This document shows, piece after piece, positions 1 to 5,547 of a DNA stretch of 8,772 nucleotides; position 1 is the first letter of the stretch, and each line of letters starts with the position of its first letter. Below the pieces are notes generated by a model, which did no database searches, was not told the DNA's origin, and was given only the letters and a program-made list of their open reading frames with translations. The translations under genes and the position numbers were made by a program. Source of the DNA: Burkholderiales bacterium (GTDB lineage: Bacteria; Pseudomonadota; Gammaproteobacteria; Burkholderiales; Burkholderiaceae_C); contig JANXTP010000062.1 in the NCBI GenBank assembly GCA_025352345.1, positions 1 through 8,772 on the forward strand, written 5' to 3'.

Positions 1-393
1 GCCATGGCGCACCAGCTGTTCACCGCGTTGCAGAACGGCGGGGGCGGCGGTGGACGCTTGCGGCACGAGATACGGCACCTCGAGCGCGGAGAAATGCGCT
101 GCGATCTCCTGCAGATAAGCGTCGCTCAGCGGATCGACCAGCGTGGTCATCGGCCCGTAGTCACGGCGGCCGTCACGGAAATTCAGCAGCTGGTGAACCA
201 GGTAGCCGGCCGGCTTGCCTGCCAGCCGTGGCTGGTAGCCGCCGGGCGCAGCACGACCTTGGGCGCCATGGCACGCGGTGCAGGCCTGCAGGCGCTGGGC
301 CAGCGTGTCCTCGAAAGGCGGCGCGGCATGGGCAGCGGCGGCGGCTGCGATCAGGCCGGCCAGGGTCAGGGTCAGGGTCAGGAGCTTCATCAT
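1..393 (-). CDS. c-type cytochrome, secreted, 3'-truncated by window edge
   Basis: 131 residues are visible; the C-terminus lies beyond base 1. The protein begins MMKLLTLTLTLAGLIAAAAA, a clear Sec signal peptide ending near HAA at residues 22-24, so the mature protein is periplasmic. A haem c attachment motif CTACH is at residues 38-42, followed by GAQG, and a likely axial methionine is M82 in the segment YGPMTTL. The region after residue 110 (LQRGEQLVRHG) looks like the lead-in to a second class I cytochrome domain, so a di-haem cytochrome c4-like electron carrier is plausible, but the second CXXCH is not in the window. Two consecutive ATG codons (391-393 and 388-390) can serve as start; the first was taken. 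There is no good ribosome binding site. The gene starts 10 bases after the stop of the PaiB-like gene on the same strand, so co-transcription is likely. Its redox partner is unknown. Confidence 0.85.
   Translation of the reverse strand, partial: MMKLLTLTLTLAGLIAAAAAAHAAPPFEDTLAQRLQACTACHGAQGRAAPGGYQPRLAGKPAGYLVHQLLNFRDGRRDYGPMTTLVDPLSDAYLQEIAAHFSALEVPYLVPQASTAAPAVLQRGEQLVRHG
361..382. repeat. tandem hexanucleotide repeat, about 3.7 copies of cagggt
   Basis: The 6-base unit cagggt repeats perfectly three times and continues for four more bases. Read on the minus strand it encodes the alternating Leu-Thr run (residues 5-11) in the hydrophobic core of the cytochrome signal peptide. The unit is in frame, so gain or loss of a copy would lengthen or shorten the signal peptide by two residues without a frameshift. 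Confidence 0.8.
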
Positions 394-403
394 CGAAAAG
401 GGT

Positions 404-1063
404 TCAGGTCGACGGCTGCGGGCCGTGTGCATCGACCAAGCTCGCCGCGTCGGCGCGACCGATGGACGTCAGGCCCTGGACCACGCCGGCGCGGTCTGCC
501 GCCGAGCGGTTCTGGCTGACCTTCCACTTGCCTTTCAGCGCGGTCAGCTCGATTTCGATGCCGACGATCGCGCGCTGGGTCGCCGCGATGTAGTCGGCCG
601 GCGCATCGGTGACCTTCCACGGCGCGGGGCGGGAGGCCTCGTGCAGGTCGGTCAGGGTCGAGACCAGCGCATGAACCCAGGCCGCGTCGTCGCGCACAAC
701 CAAGCGGCCGCGGGCCTCGACCAGCACGTAGTTCCAGGTCGGCACCACCTTGCCGGTCTCGGCCTTGGTCGCGTACCAGCCCGGCGATATGTAGGCCTGT
801 GGCCCCTGGAACACGACCAGCACCTCGGCATCGGTGCGGGCCTCGCGCCACACCGGGTTGGCACGCGCCACGTGGGCCACCAGCGTGCCGTGCGGGCCGC
901 GAGCGGTGTCGAGGTGAAACGGCAGCGCATTGGCCTCGATCGACGCCGGCGCACCTTCGGCATGAGGCCGCGACTGGGTGATCAGCAAGCCCAGCGGGTG
1001 GGTGTGCATCAACTGATGCAGCACCTCGACGCGGGATTCTTCGAAATGGGCGGGCAGGTACAT
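404..1063 (-). CDS. PaiB-like FMN-binding protein (FMN_bind_2 family)
   Basis: 219 residues with the full set of PaiB-family signatures: the N-terminal MYLPAHFEE, the central GPQAYISPGWY (87-97) and VVPTWNY (106-112), and the C-terminal block AIVGIEIELTALKGKWKVSQ (165-184) followed by NR. The fold is the split-barrel flavin-binding type related to pyridoxamine-phosphate oxidases. In Bacillus the family was described as a transcriptional regulator (PaiB), but its biochemical role is not settled. The ATG at 1063 was chosen because family members begin MYxPxxF; a GTG at 1117 would add 18 residues of unrelated sequence. No strong ribosome binding site is seen. The gene diverges from a TetR-family gene, which is its likely regulator, and precedes the cytochrome gene by 10 bases. 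No haem, DNA-binding or membrane segment is visible. The family call is secure; cellular function is open. Confidence 0.9.
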   Translation of the reverse strand: MYLPAHFEESRVEVLHQLMHTHPLGLLITQSRPHAEGAPASIEANALPFHLDTARGPHGTLVAHVARANPVWREARTDAEVLVVFQGPQAYISPGWYATKAETGKVVPTWNYVLVEARGRLVVRDDAAWVHALVSTLTDLHEASRPAPWKVTDAPADYIAATQRAIVGIEIELTALKGKWKVSQNRSAADRAGVVQGLTSIGRADAASLVDAHGPQPST

Positions 1064-1089
1064 GGCAATGCGGCAAACCAGAGGTCCCG

Positions 1090-1095
1090 ATCGTA
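1090..1095 (-). promoter_or_regulatory. candidate -10 element for the PaiB-like gene
   Basis: On the minus strand this reads TACGAT, a reasonable -10 hexamer. It would put transcription start near 1083 and give a leader of about 20 bases before the ATG at 1063. The -35 region at the usual spacing (1113-1118, TGTGAT) is poor. This is a weak prediction by eye. Confidence 0.25.
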
Positions 1096-1131
1096 GAACC
1101 AGCGCCGACCAGATCACACATTGGGGCTGCT

Positions 1132-1150
1132 GCCGCGCTTTGATCGCGGC
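1132..1150. promoter_or_regulatory. dyad GCCGCG-N7-CGCGGC, candidate TetR operator
   Basis: This is a perfect inverted repeat with 6-base arms around a 7-base spacer, 19 bases overall, in the 124-base gap between the divergent PaiB-like and TetR genes. The size fits a TetR-family dimer site, and TetR regulators commonly bind between themselves and a divergent target. In GC-rich DNA a pure G/C dyad of this size can arise by chance, so support is only positional. Confidence 0.3.
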
Positions 1151-1175
1151 GAGGCGACGGTGAGAGGCGGGCCCC

Positions 1176-1181
1176 TACACT
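1176..1181 (+). promoter_or_regulatory. candidate -10 element of the TetR gene, possibly leaderless transcript
   Basis: TACACT matches a -10 hexamer at 4 of 6 positions and ends 6 bases before the ATG at 1188. A start at the usual distance would place the first transcribed base on or next to that ATG. No Shine-Dalgarno sequence lies at normal spacing, which is consistent with a leaderless mRNA. No convincing -35 is visible. Confidence 0.4.
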
Positions 1182-1187
1182 TTGTGC

Positions 1188-1799
1188 ATGACCCGCACCT
1201 CGTTCAAGGAACAGATGCTCCGCGCGCGCGAAGACGCGATCGTCGCTTCGGTGAACCGCCTGCTGGCCGAAAAGGGCTACGACGTGATGACTGTCGACGA
1301 GGTCGCGGCCGATGTCGGCATCGCCAAGGCCAGCCTGTACAAGCACTTCGCATCGAAGGAGGCGCTGGCCGCGGCAGCGATGGTGCGGTTGCTCGACCGC
1401 GCGCTGGCTTTCATCGCGACACTCGATTCGCACCCGACCGCCCGCGCGATCGACCACCTGCGGGCCGTGGCGCGCTGGTCGATGCAGGTGCAGCTGGCTG
1501 GCGAGATGCCGTCGCTGCCGGCGCAGAACTCGTCGCTGCGCGCGGCGCTGTCGAACGACACCGGTTACCTGCAGCGGCTGATGGATGTCAGCGACAAGCT
1601 GGGCGCGTGGATCATGGCCGCCCAGGCCGCGGGCCACCTGAACCGGGAGCTGCCACCCGAGGTGGTGCTGTACACGCTGTTCGCACGGGCTTGCGATCCG
1701 GTGCTGGGGCTGCTGAAGCTGTCGGGCCAGCACAGCGACGAACGCATCACCGAGATGCTGCTGTCGACCTGCTTCGACGGGCTGAGCGGCCGCCACTGA
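1188..1799 (+). CDS. TetR/AcrR-family transcriptional regulator
   Basis: 203 residues, a normal TetR length. The DNA-binding domain occupies roughly residues 12-60: helix 1 is REDAIVASVNRLLAEKGYD, and the helix-turn-helix runs through TVDEVAADVGIAKASLYKHF (35-54), whose last part holds the family hallmark S-L-Y-K-H-F followed by SKEAL. The remaining 140 residues are a helical ligand-binding and dimerisation region that does not reveal the effector. The start at 1188 gives MTRTSFKEQ. A TTG six bases upstream is possible, and an ATG at 1215 has AAGGA four bases ahead (a tight spacing) but leaves a very short arm before helix 1. The gene is divergent from the PaiB-like flavoprotein, so autoregulation and repression of that neighbour is the natural inference. 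It converges with the metallophosphoesterase gene 30 bases downstream; no clear terminator hairpin is seen between them. Confidence 0.93.
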   Translation: MTRTSFKEQMLRAREDAIVASVNRLLAEKGYDVMTVDEVAADVGIAKASLYKHFASKEALAAAAMVRLLDRALAFIATLDSHPTARAIDHLRAVARWSMQVQLAGEMPSLPAQNSSLRAALSNDTGYLQRLMDVSDKLGAWIMAAQAAGHLNRELPPEVVLYTLFARACDPVLGLLKLSGQHSDERITEMLLSTCFDGLSGRH

Positions 1800-1829
1800 C
1801 GCCACCGTAACCGACGTCGCCACCGCGGC

Positions 1830-2612
1830 TCACACCTCGACGGTGAGCAGCCCGTTGTAATGATCGGCCTCGCCCTTGCGGCTGTGGCCGCGGGCATTGC
1901 AGACGACGCGGGTGGCTCCGGCCTCGTGCGCCACCCGGTAGTCGTGCCGGCAATGCAGGTGGCCGTGGATCCACAGATCGGCGTGCGGCAGCAGCGCATC
2001 GTCGGCGTTGCAGAAGCTGGCAGTGCCCGGCTGCTTGCCGTAGCGCGGGTCGGTGCTGCGCGCGCTGGGCGCGAAGTGCGTGATGACCACCGTCGCATCC
2101 CAGGCCTCCTCGGGCGATGCCGGTGTGCGCACCAGCTCTGCAGCCAGCCAGTCGCGACAGGCCAATGCCTCCACGCGCACGGCGGCGGCATCGAAGGGCG
2201 CGCCGTGCTGCGTGGACCGCATCACATCGACGAAATACGTGGCTGCGCGCATCGCCCGCGCCTGCTGGGCGGCGCCGAACAGCTCGAAATCGCTCCAGCG
2301 GGTGGTGGCCACAAAACGGGTGCGCCGGCCCTGCGCATCGGTGCGCAGGCAGCTCTGCCGCTCCAGCATCGTGATGCCCAGCGAGGCGCAGCGCGCACGC
2401 AGTGCGGGTGTGGCGTCGTCGAGCTCGCGCTGGTCGAACTCATGGTTGCCGGGCACGAAGATCACCGGCACCGGCCAGTCACGAAAACGATCCAGCTCGC
2501 GCCAGGTGCTGTCGACGTCGCCGGCCAGCACCAGCAGCTCGGCCCCCGGCGCCGGCTGCGGCTCGAAGACCTCGGTTTCCAGGTGCAGGTCGGACAGCAG
2601 CTGCAGGCGCAT
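1830..2612 (-). CDS. calcineurin-like metallophosphoesterase
   Basis: 260 residues with all metal-ligand blocks of the calcineurin-like phosphoesterase superfamily in order: SDLHLE (D8, H10), LAGDVD (D32), VPGNHEF (N56, H57), VVITHFAP (H179) and the closing IHGHLH (G217-H220). These build a dinuclear metal centre that hydrolyses phosphomono- or phosphodiesters. There is no signal peptide or membrane segment, so the protein is cytoplasmic. The substrate cannot be told from the sequence; the superfamily includes phosphodiesterases, nucleotidases and protein phosphatases. The ATG at 2612 is right because the first metal motif begins seven residues in. The gene begins 33 bases after the stop of the SEC-C gene on the same strand, so the two may be co-transcribed. 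No obvious Shine-Dalgarno sequence precedes it. Confidence 0.92.
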   Translation of the reverse strand: MRLQLLSDLHLETEVFEPQPAPGAELLVLAGDVDSTWRELDRFRDWPVPVIFVPGNHEFDQRELDDATPALRARCASLGITMLERQSCLRTDAQGRRTRFVATTRWSDFELFGAAQQARAMRAATYFVDVMRSTQHGAPFDAAAVRVEALACRDWLAAELVRTPASPEEAWDATVVITHFAPSARSTDPRYGKQPGTASFCNADDALLPHADLWIHGHLHCRHDYRVAHEAGATRVVCNARGHSRKGEADHYNGLLTVEV

Positions 2613-2645
2613 CAGTTCGCGCTCAACTCAGGTCTTGCCGTCACC

Positions 2646-3428
2646 TCATGTTTTCCCATGGCACGCCTTGAACTTCTTGCCGCTGCCGCAAGGGCACGGG
2701 TCATTGCGGCCTGCCTTGGGCACATCGCGCTTGACGGTTTCGACCTTGAAGCGCGCTTGGCGGGTCAAGTCAGACAGATCGGCGATGGCGATCACCAGGT
2801 CCTCGATCGCGTCGTCCAGCGTGGTCAGGGGCTGTTCGCGGTCCAGCGTGGCAACGACCTCGCGCTCGTCGTCGGTCTCGGCCGGCAGGTGGCGGTACAG
2901 CCGCGCCAGCGCCGACAGCACCGCGTCGGCGCTCAGTTCGGACAGGTCAGGAAAGCACTGCGTGGCGTGCTGGAAACCGGCGACCCAGGGCATCAGCGGC
3001 TGCGACACCGGGTGCAGGCCAGCCAAGAGCTGCTCGTGGTCGTCGTTCGCGCCTTCGGCAGGGGGTGCCGCAGCGTCGGCCTCATCGGCTTCGAGCACCA
3101 GCGGGTCGAACCAGCCGTCTTCGGCAATGGCGCGGGTCAATGCGGCATGGCGGCGCAGGATCAGCGCGGTGGTGCGCTCCAGCCACGCGGCATCGACGTC
3201 GTCGGGCAGCGGCGTGCCGTCGAAGTCGAACACGTGCGGCAGCCAGGTGGCCGTCTCCAGCAGCACCGGCTGCACGAGCACGCCGCACAGGAAGCCGTCG
3301 AGCATCACCACGTCGACCGGCTCCAGCGGCTCGGGGGTCTGCGTCAGCAGCTCATCGAGCTCGGCGAACTCGGCATCGGTCAGGTCGCGGTGGACGCGGC
3401 CTTGCGGAATGGTCGTGGGTTTGTGCAT
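2646..3428 (-). CDS. UPF0149/YecA-like protein with C-terminal SEC-C zinc motif
   Basis: 260 residues. The body (about 15-200) resembles the UPF0149 (YecA/YgfB) family: the N-terminal LTDAEFAELDELL helix, then VDVVMLDGFLCGVLVQPVLL, and later HPVSQPLMPWVAGFQHA. A linker at about 140-155 is acidic and alanine-rich. The C-terminus carries a textbook SEC-C motif, RNDPCPCGSGKKFKACHG, with zinc ligands C245, C247, C256 and H257, as in the SecA tail and E. coli YecA, where it binds metal and can contact SecB or ribosomes. The function of this protein is not established. The ATG at 3428 was chosen because the 35 residues available upstream (to 3533) are unlike the family and run into the divergent kinase gene. 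It is divergent from the sensor kinase with 86 bases between them and is followed by the metallophosphoesterase gene. Confidence 0.88.
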   Translation of the reverse strand: MHKPTTIPQGRVHRDLTDAEFAELDELLTQTPEPLEPVDVVMLDGFLCGVLVQPVLLETATWLPHVFDFDGTPLPDDVDAAWLERTTALILRRHAALTRAIAEDGWFDPLVLEADEADAAAPPAEGANDDHEQLLAGLHPVSQPLMPWVAGFQHATQCFPDLSELSADAVLSALARLYRHLPAETDDEREVVATLDREQPLTTLDDAIEDLVIAIADLSDLTRQARFKVETVKRDVPKAGRNDPCPCGSGKKFKACHGKT

Positions 3429-3465
3429 GAAGGCTTTCGATGGGGTGTTTGATTGTCGTGCGCTC

Positions 3466-3478
3466 GGCGTGGCACGCC
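3466..3478. promoter_or_regulatory. short perfect palindrome GGCGTG-G-CACGCC in divergent gap
   Basis: An inverted repeat with 6-base arms and a single-base centre lies in the 86 bases between the divergent SEC-C gene (start 3428) and the kinase gene (start 3515). It could be an operator for either gene. No convincing -35/-10 pair could be placed on either strand of the gap, and the dyad does not match the palindrome at 5454-5473. Confidence 0.3.
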
Positions 3479-3514
3479 CTTTGCAACTTACTGGACTCTG
3501 CACCGGATTTGGGC

Positions 3515-4735
3515 ATGAGCCAGCTTTCGCCATCCACTCTCTCCCACTTCCAACGCCCTTCAGCGCCCGCTGTGGCGGCCAACGGCGTGTGGGCCGAGCA
3601 GTTGCAATTGCTGCTCGAATCGACTGGCGAGGGCATTTTTGGCGTCGACATGCACGGCCATTGCACCTTCGTCAACCGCGCCGCCGCCGACATGCTGGGC
3701 TACCCTGCCGACGCGGTGCTCGGCTGCAACATGCACGAGCTGATCCACCACACGCATGCCGACGGCGCGCCCTACCCCGAGGCCGAGTGCCCGATCTTCA
3801 ACGCCTTTCGCCAGGGCTTGCCGTGCCGCATCGACAGCGAGGTGCTGTGGCGCGCCGACGGCAGCGCGTTCTCGGCCGAATACTCCTCGCACCCGATCCT
3901 CGACGGCGGTGCCGTGCAGGGCGCGGTGGTCACCATCGTCGACATCACCGAGCGCAAGTGCAGCGAGGCGCTGTTGCAGCAGTCGCACGAGCAGCTCGAA
4001 CGGCGGGTTGCAGAGCGCACCGCCGAGCTGACGCAGGCGCTCGGCGCGCTGCGCGAGCTGTCGGCGTATTCAGAAACGGTGCGCGAAGAAGAACGCACCC
4101 GCATCGCCCGCGAAATTCACGACGAACTCGGCTCGCTGCTGGTGGCGCTGAAGATGGATGTGGGCTGGCTCGACAAACGCCTGCACGACCGGCCCGAGCT
4201 GAGTTGCAAATGCCAGGGCATGGGCCGCACCATCGACACGGCGGTCGACAACCTCGGCCGCATCATCACCGACCTGCGGCCGAGCATCCTCGATCACCAG
4301 GGCCTGTGGGCGGCGCTGGAATGGCAGGCGCAGGAATTCATCGACACCACCGAGCTCGCCTGCGACATGCGGGTGCATGTGGTCGGGCAGACCAAACCAC
4401 CCAGCGGCCCCGAAGGCGACCGCTGGGCGATTGCCGTGTTTCGCATCTTTCAGGAGATGCTGAGCAATGTTGCCCGCCATGCGCAGGCGCGCTCGGTGCG
4501 CATCCGGCTGTATGTCGATGGTCCACCCTGCCCGGTGCTGCATGTCGAGGTGCGCGACGACGGCGTGGGTGCCGAACCTGCTGCGTTGAACCACCCGCGC
4601 AGCTACGGCGTGATGGGCATGCGTGAACGCGCCGGCCATTTCGGCGGCACGCTGGCCATCGACAGCGTGCCGAACCACGGCACCTGCGTGCGCTTGACGA
4701 TGCCGATGCCCCAGCCCAGCGGGAGCCCACCGTGA
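3515..4735 (+). CDS. soluble PAS-containing sensor histidine kinase (HisKA_3, NarX/NreB/DegS class)
   Basis: 406 residues with no membrane segment, so the signal is sensed in the cytoplasm. A PAS domain spans about 25-147, from EQLQLLLESTGEGIFGVD to VVTIVDITERK. It holds the subfamily motif HHTHADGAPYPEAECPI (78-94) and WRADGSAF (112-119). A coiled-coil linker (about 150-185) leads to a HisKA_3 dimerisation domain with phosphoacceptor H202 in REIHDELGSLL. The HATPase_c domain has an N-box around N318 (EMLSNVARHA), a G1 motif DDGVG (348-352) and a G2 motif YGVMGMRERA (364-373). Cysteines C92 and C104 lie in the PAS domain, and C231/C233 form a CXC after the phosphoacceptor helix. The ATG at 3515 was chosen over one at 3440 that would overlap the promoter region. 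Its stop overlaps the regulator gene by 4 bases, so the two are translationally coupled partners. Control of the downstream transporter is inferred from position. Confidence 0.93.
   Translation: MSQLSPSTLSHFQRPSAPAVAANGVWAEQLQLLLESTGEGIFGVDMHGHCTFVNRAAADMLGYPADAVLGCNMHELIHHTHADGAPYPEAECPIFNAFRQGLPCRIDSEVLWRADGSAFSAEYSSHPILDGGAVQGAVVTIVDITERKCSEALLQQSHEQLERRVAERTAELTQALGALRELSAYSETVREEERTRIAREIHDELGSLLVALKMDVGWLDKRLHDRPELSCKCQGMGRTIDTAVDNLGRIITDLRPSILDHQGLWAALEWQAQEFIDTTELACDMRVHVVGQTKPPSGPEGDRWAIAVFRIFQEMLSNVARHAQARSVRIRLYVDGPPCPVLHVEVRDDGVGAEPAALNHPRSYGVMGMRERAGHFGGTLAIDSVPNHGTCVRLTMPMPQPSGSPP
4721..4725 (+). promoter_or_regulatory. ribosome binding site for response regulator
   Basis: GGGAG lies 6 bases ahead of a GTG at 4732 and inside the 3' end of the kinase gene. 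It fixes this GTG as the start and supports the GTGA stop/start overlap. Confidence 0.7.
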
Positions 4736-5418
4736 TCAAGGTACTGATCTGCGACGACCACCTGATCGTGCGCCAAGGCATCAAGCAGATGTTGGCCGAC
4801 ACCGGTGACATCGTCGTCGCGGGCGAGGCCGAAAACGGGCCGGAGGCCATTCTTCGCGTGCGCGAAGCCAGCAGCGCCAACGCCGTCGGCAGCGACGCCC
4901 AGGGCATCGACGTGATCTTGATGGACATCGCGATGCCGCACCGCGACGGCCTCGACGTGCTGCGGCAATTGAAAGCCGAGTTCCCGAAGCTGCCGGTGTT
5001 GATGTTGAGCACCTACCCCGACAAACAGTACGCGGTGCGCAGCCTGAAGCTGGGTGCGGCCGGCTATTTGAACAAGAGCGCCGATTCGGAACAGATGTCG
5101 GCCGCGATCCGCAAGGTGGCGGCCGGCGGCCTGTTCATCACCCCCACCGTGGCCGAGCACATGGCCACGGCGCTCGGCGCCGGTGTGGGCGCGGCCCGCG
5201 CCGCCGATGCGCCTATGCACGAGCGGCTGTCGCACCGCGAGTACCAGGTGTTCCGGCTGCTCGCGGTCGGGCGCAGCGTGGGTGAGATCGCCGAGCAACT
5301 GGTGCTGTCGTCGAACACGGTGAGCACCTACCGCGCCCGCATCCTGGAGAAAACCGGCGCACGCAACGACGTTGAGCTGGCGCTGTATGCGGTGCGGCAG
5401 GATTTGATGCCAGTGTGA
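4732..5418 (+). CDS. NarL/FixJ-family response regulator
   Basis: 228 residues. The receiver domain (1-120) has acidic D8 and D9, phosphoacceptor D65 in VILMDIAMP, switch S93 in VLMLST, and conserved K115 in GYLNKSA. The C-terminal LuxR-type helix-turn-helix runs from about 163 to 218 (LSHREYQVFRLLAVG, then IAEQLVLSSNTVSTYRARIL). This makes it a DNA-binding transcription factor switched by phosphorylation from the adjacent kinase. Compared with NarL-type receivers, the stretch between helix 2 and the phosphoacceptor strand is about 11 residues longer, with a low-complexity insert EASSANAVGSDAQG (45-58). The GTG start is supported by GGGAG upstream and by the normal distance from start to D8/D9. 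A palindrome 35 bases after its stop and ahead of the transporter genes is the best candidate target. The family is certain; the regulon is inferred. Confidence 0.95.
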   Translation: MIKVLICDDHLIVRQGIKQMLADTGDIVVAGEAENGPEAILRVREASSANAVGSDAQGIDVILMDIAMPHRDGLDVLRQLKAEFPKLPVLMLSTYPDKQYAVRSLKLGAAGYLNKSADSEQMSAAIRKVAAGGLFITPTVAEHMATALGAGVGAARAADAPMHERLSHREYQVFRLLAVGRSVGEIAEQLVLSSNTVSTYRARILEKTGARNDVELALYAVRQDLMPV

Positions 5419-5453
5419 CGCTGCGGCGCGGGCAGCGCGCTGTGTCGTGCTGG

Positions 5454-5473
5454 TTGTAGGGCCAGCCCTACAA
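5454..5473. promoter_or_regulatory. perfect 9-2-9 inverted repeat, candidate response-regulator operator
   Basis: The arms TTGTAGGGC and GCCCTACAA flank a 2-base centre (CA). The size, symmetry and 2-base spacer resemble the 7-2-7 inverted half-sites bound by NarL-family dimers. The half-site is not the E. coli NarL heptamer: TAC is on the outer edge but with reversed polarity. It lies in the 129-base gap between the response regulator and the binding-protein gene, centred about 84 bases before the latter's ATG and about 63 before a possible transcription start. A terminator is unlikely: the loop would be very short and no T-run follows. No second full copy was found in the window. Confidence 0.6.
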
Positions 5474-5514
5474 AGCTTTCCCAGCCCACGCGATGGCGGT
5501 CGGCGCGCACGATC

Positions 5515-5520
5515 TTTAAC
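5515..5520 (+). promoter_or_regulatory. weak candidate -10 for the transporter operon
   Basis: TTTAAC matches a -10 hexamer at 4 of 6 positions and would start transcription near 5527, about 21 bases before the ATG. No -35 hexamer is present at 16-18 base spacing, which would fit a promoter that depends on an activator bound upstream, such as at the palindrome. Prediction by eye. Confidence 0.25.
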
Positions 5521-5534
5521 GTGCATCTGTCTTC

Positions 5535-5540
5535 AAGGAG
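5535..5540 (+). promoter_or_regulatory. strong ribosome binding site for the binding-protein gene
   Basis: AAGGAG with a 7-base spacer to the ATG at 5548. It is the best Shine-Dalgarno sequence in the window and rules out the in-frame ATG at 5521. Confidence 0.85.
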
Positions 5541-5547
5541 TTCCCTC

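Noticed and set aside
390..1823. 477-codon minus-strand open frame overlapping the PaiB-like and TetR genes
   Set aside because: Runs through two well-supported genes in the wrong frame and strand; composition is typical of a GC shadow.
1800..1826. Direct repeat CGCCACCG at 1800-1807 and 1819-1826 between convergent genes, considered as a terminator or attachment site
   Set aside because: Eight G/C-rich bases with no dyad symmetry, T-run or mobile-element context.
1860..3452. 530-codon plus-strand open frame opposite the metallophosphoesterase and SEC-C genes
   Set aside because: Shadow frame with low-complexity Gly/Arg/Gln/His composition and no motif; both opposite-strand genes are convincing.
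2053..4626. Very long plus-strand open frame of 857 codons spanning three recognised genes
   Set aside because: It is antisense or out of frame to the metallophosphoesterase, SEC-C and kinase genes, all of which carry intact family motifs. The translation is Arg/Ser/Ala-rich with no domain, as expected from high GC.
5454..5473. Palindrome as a rho-independent terminator of the response regulator gene
   Set aside because: Loop of two bases (six if the inner pairs open) and no following T-run; an operator is the better reading.
5507..5524. GCAC-N10-GTGC inverted repeat near the candidate -10 of the transporter operon
   Set aside because: Four-base arms are too short to distinguish from chance in this composition.
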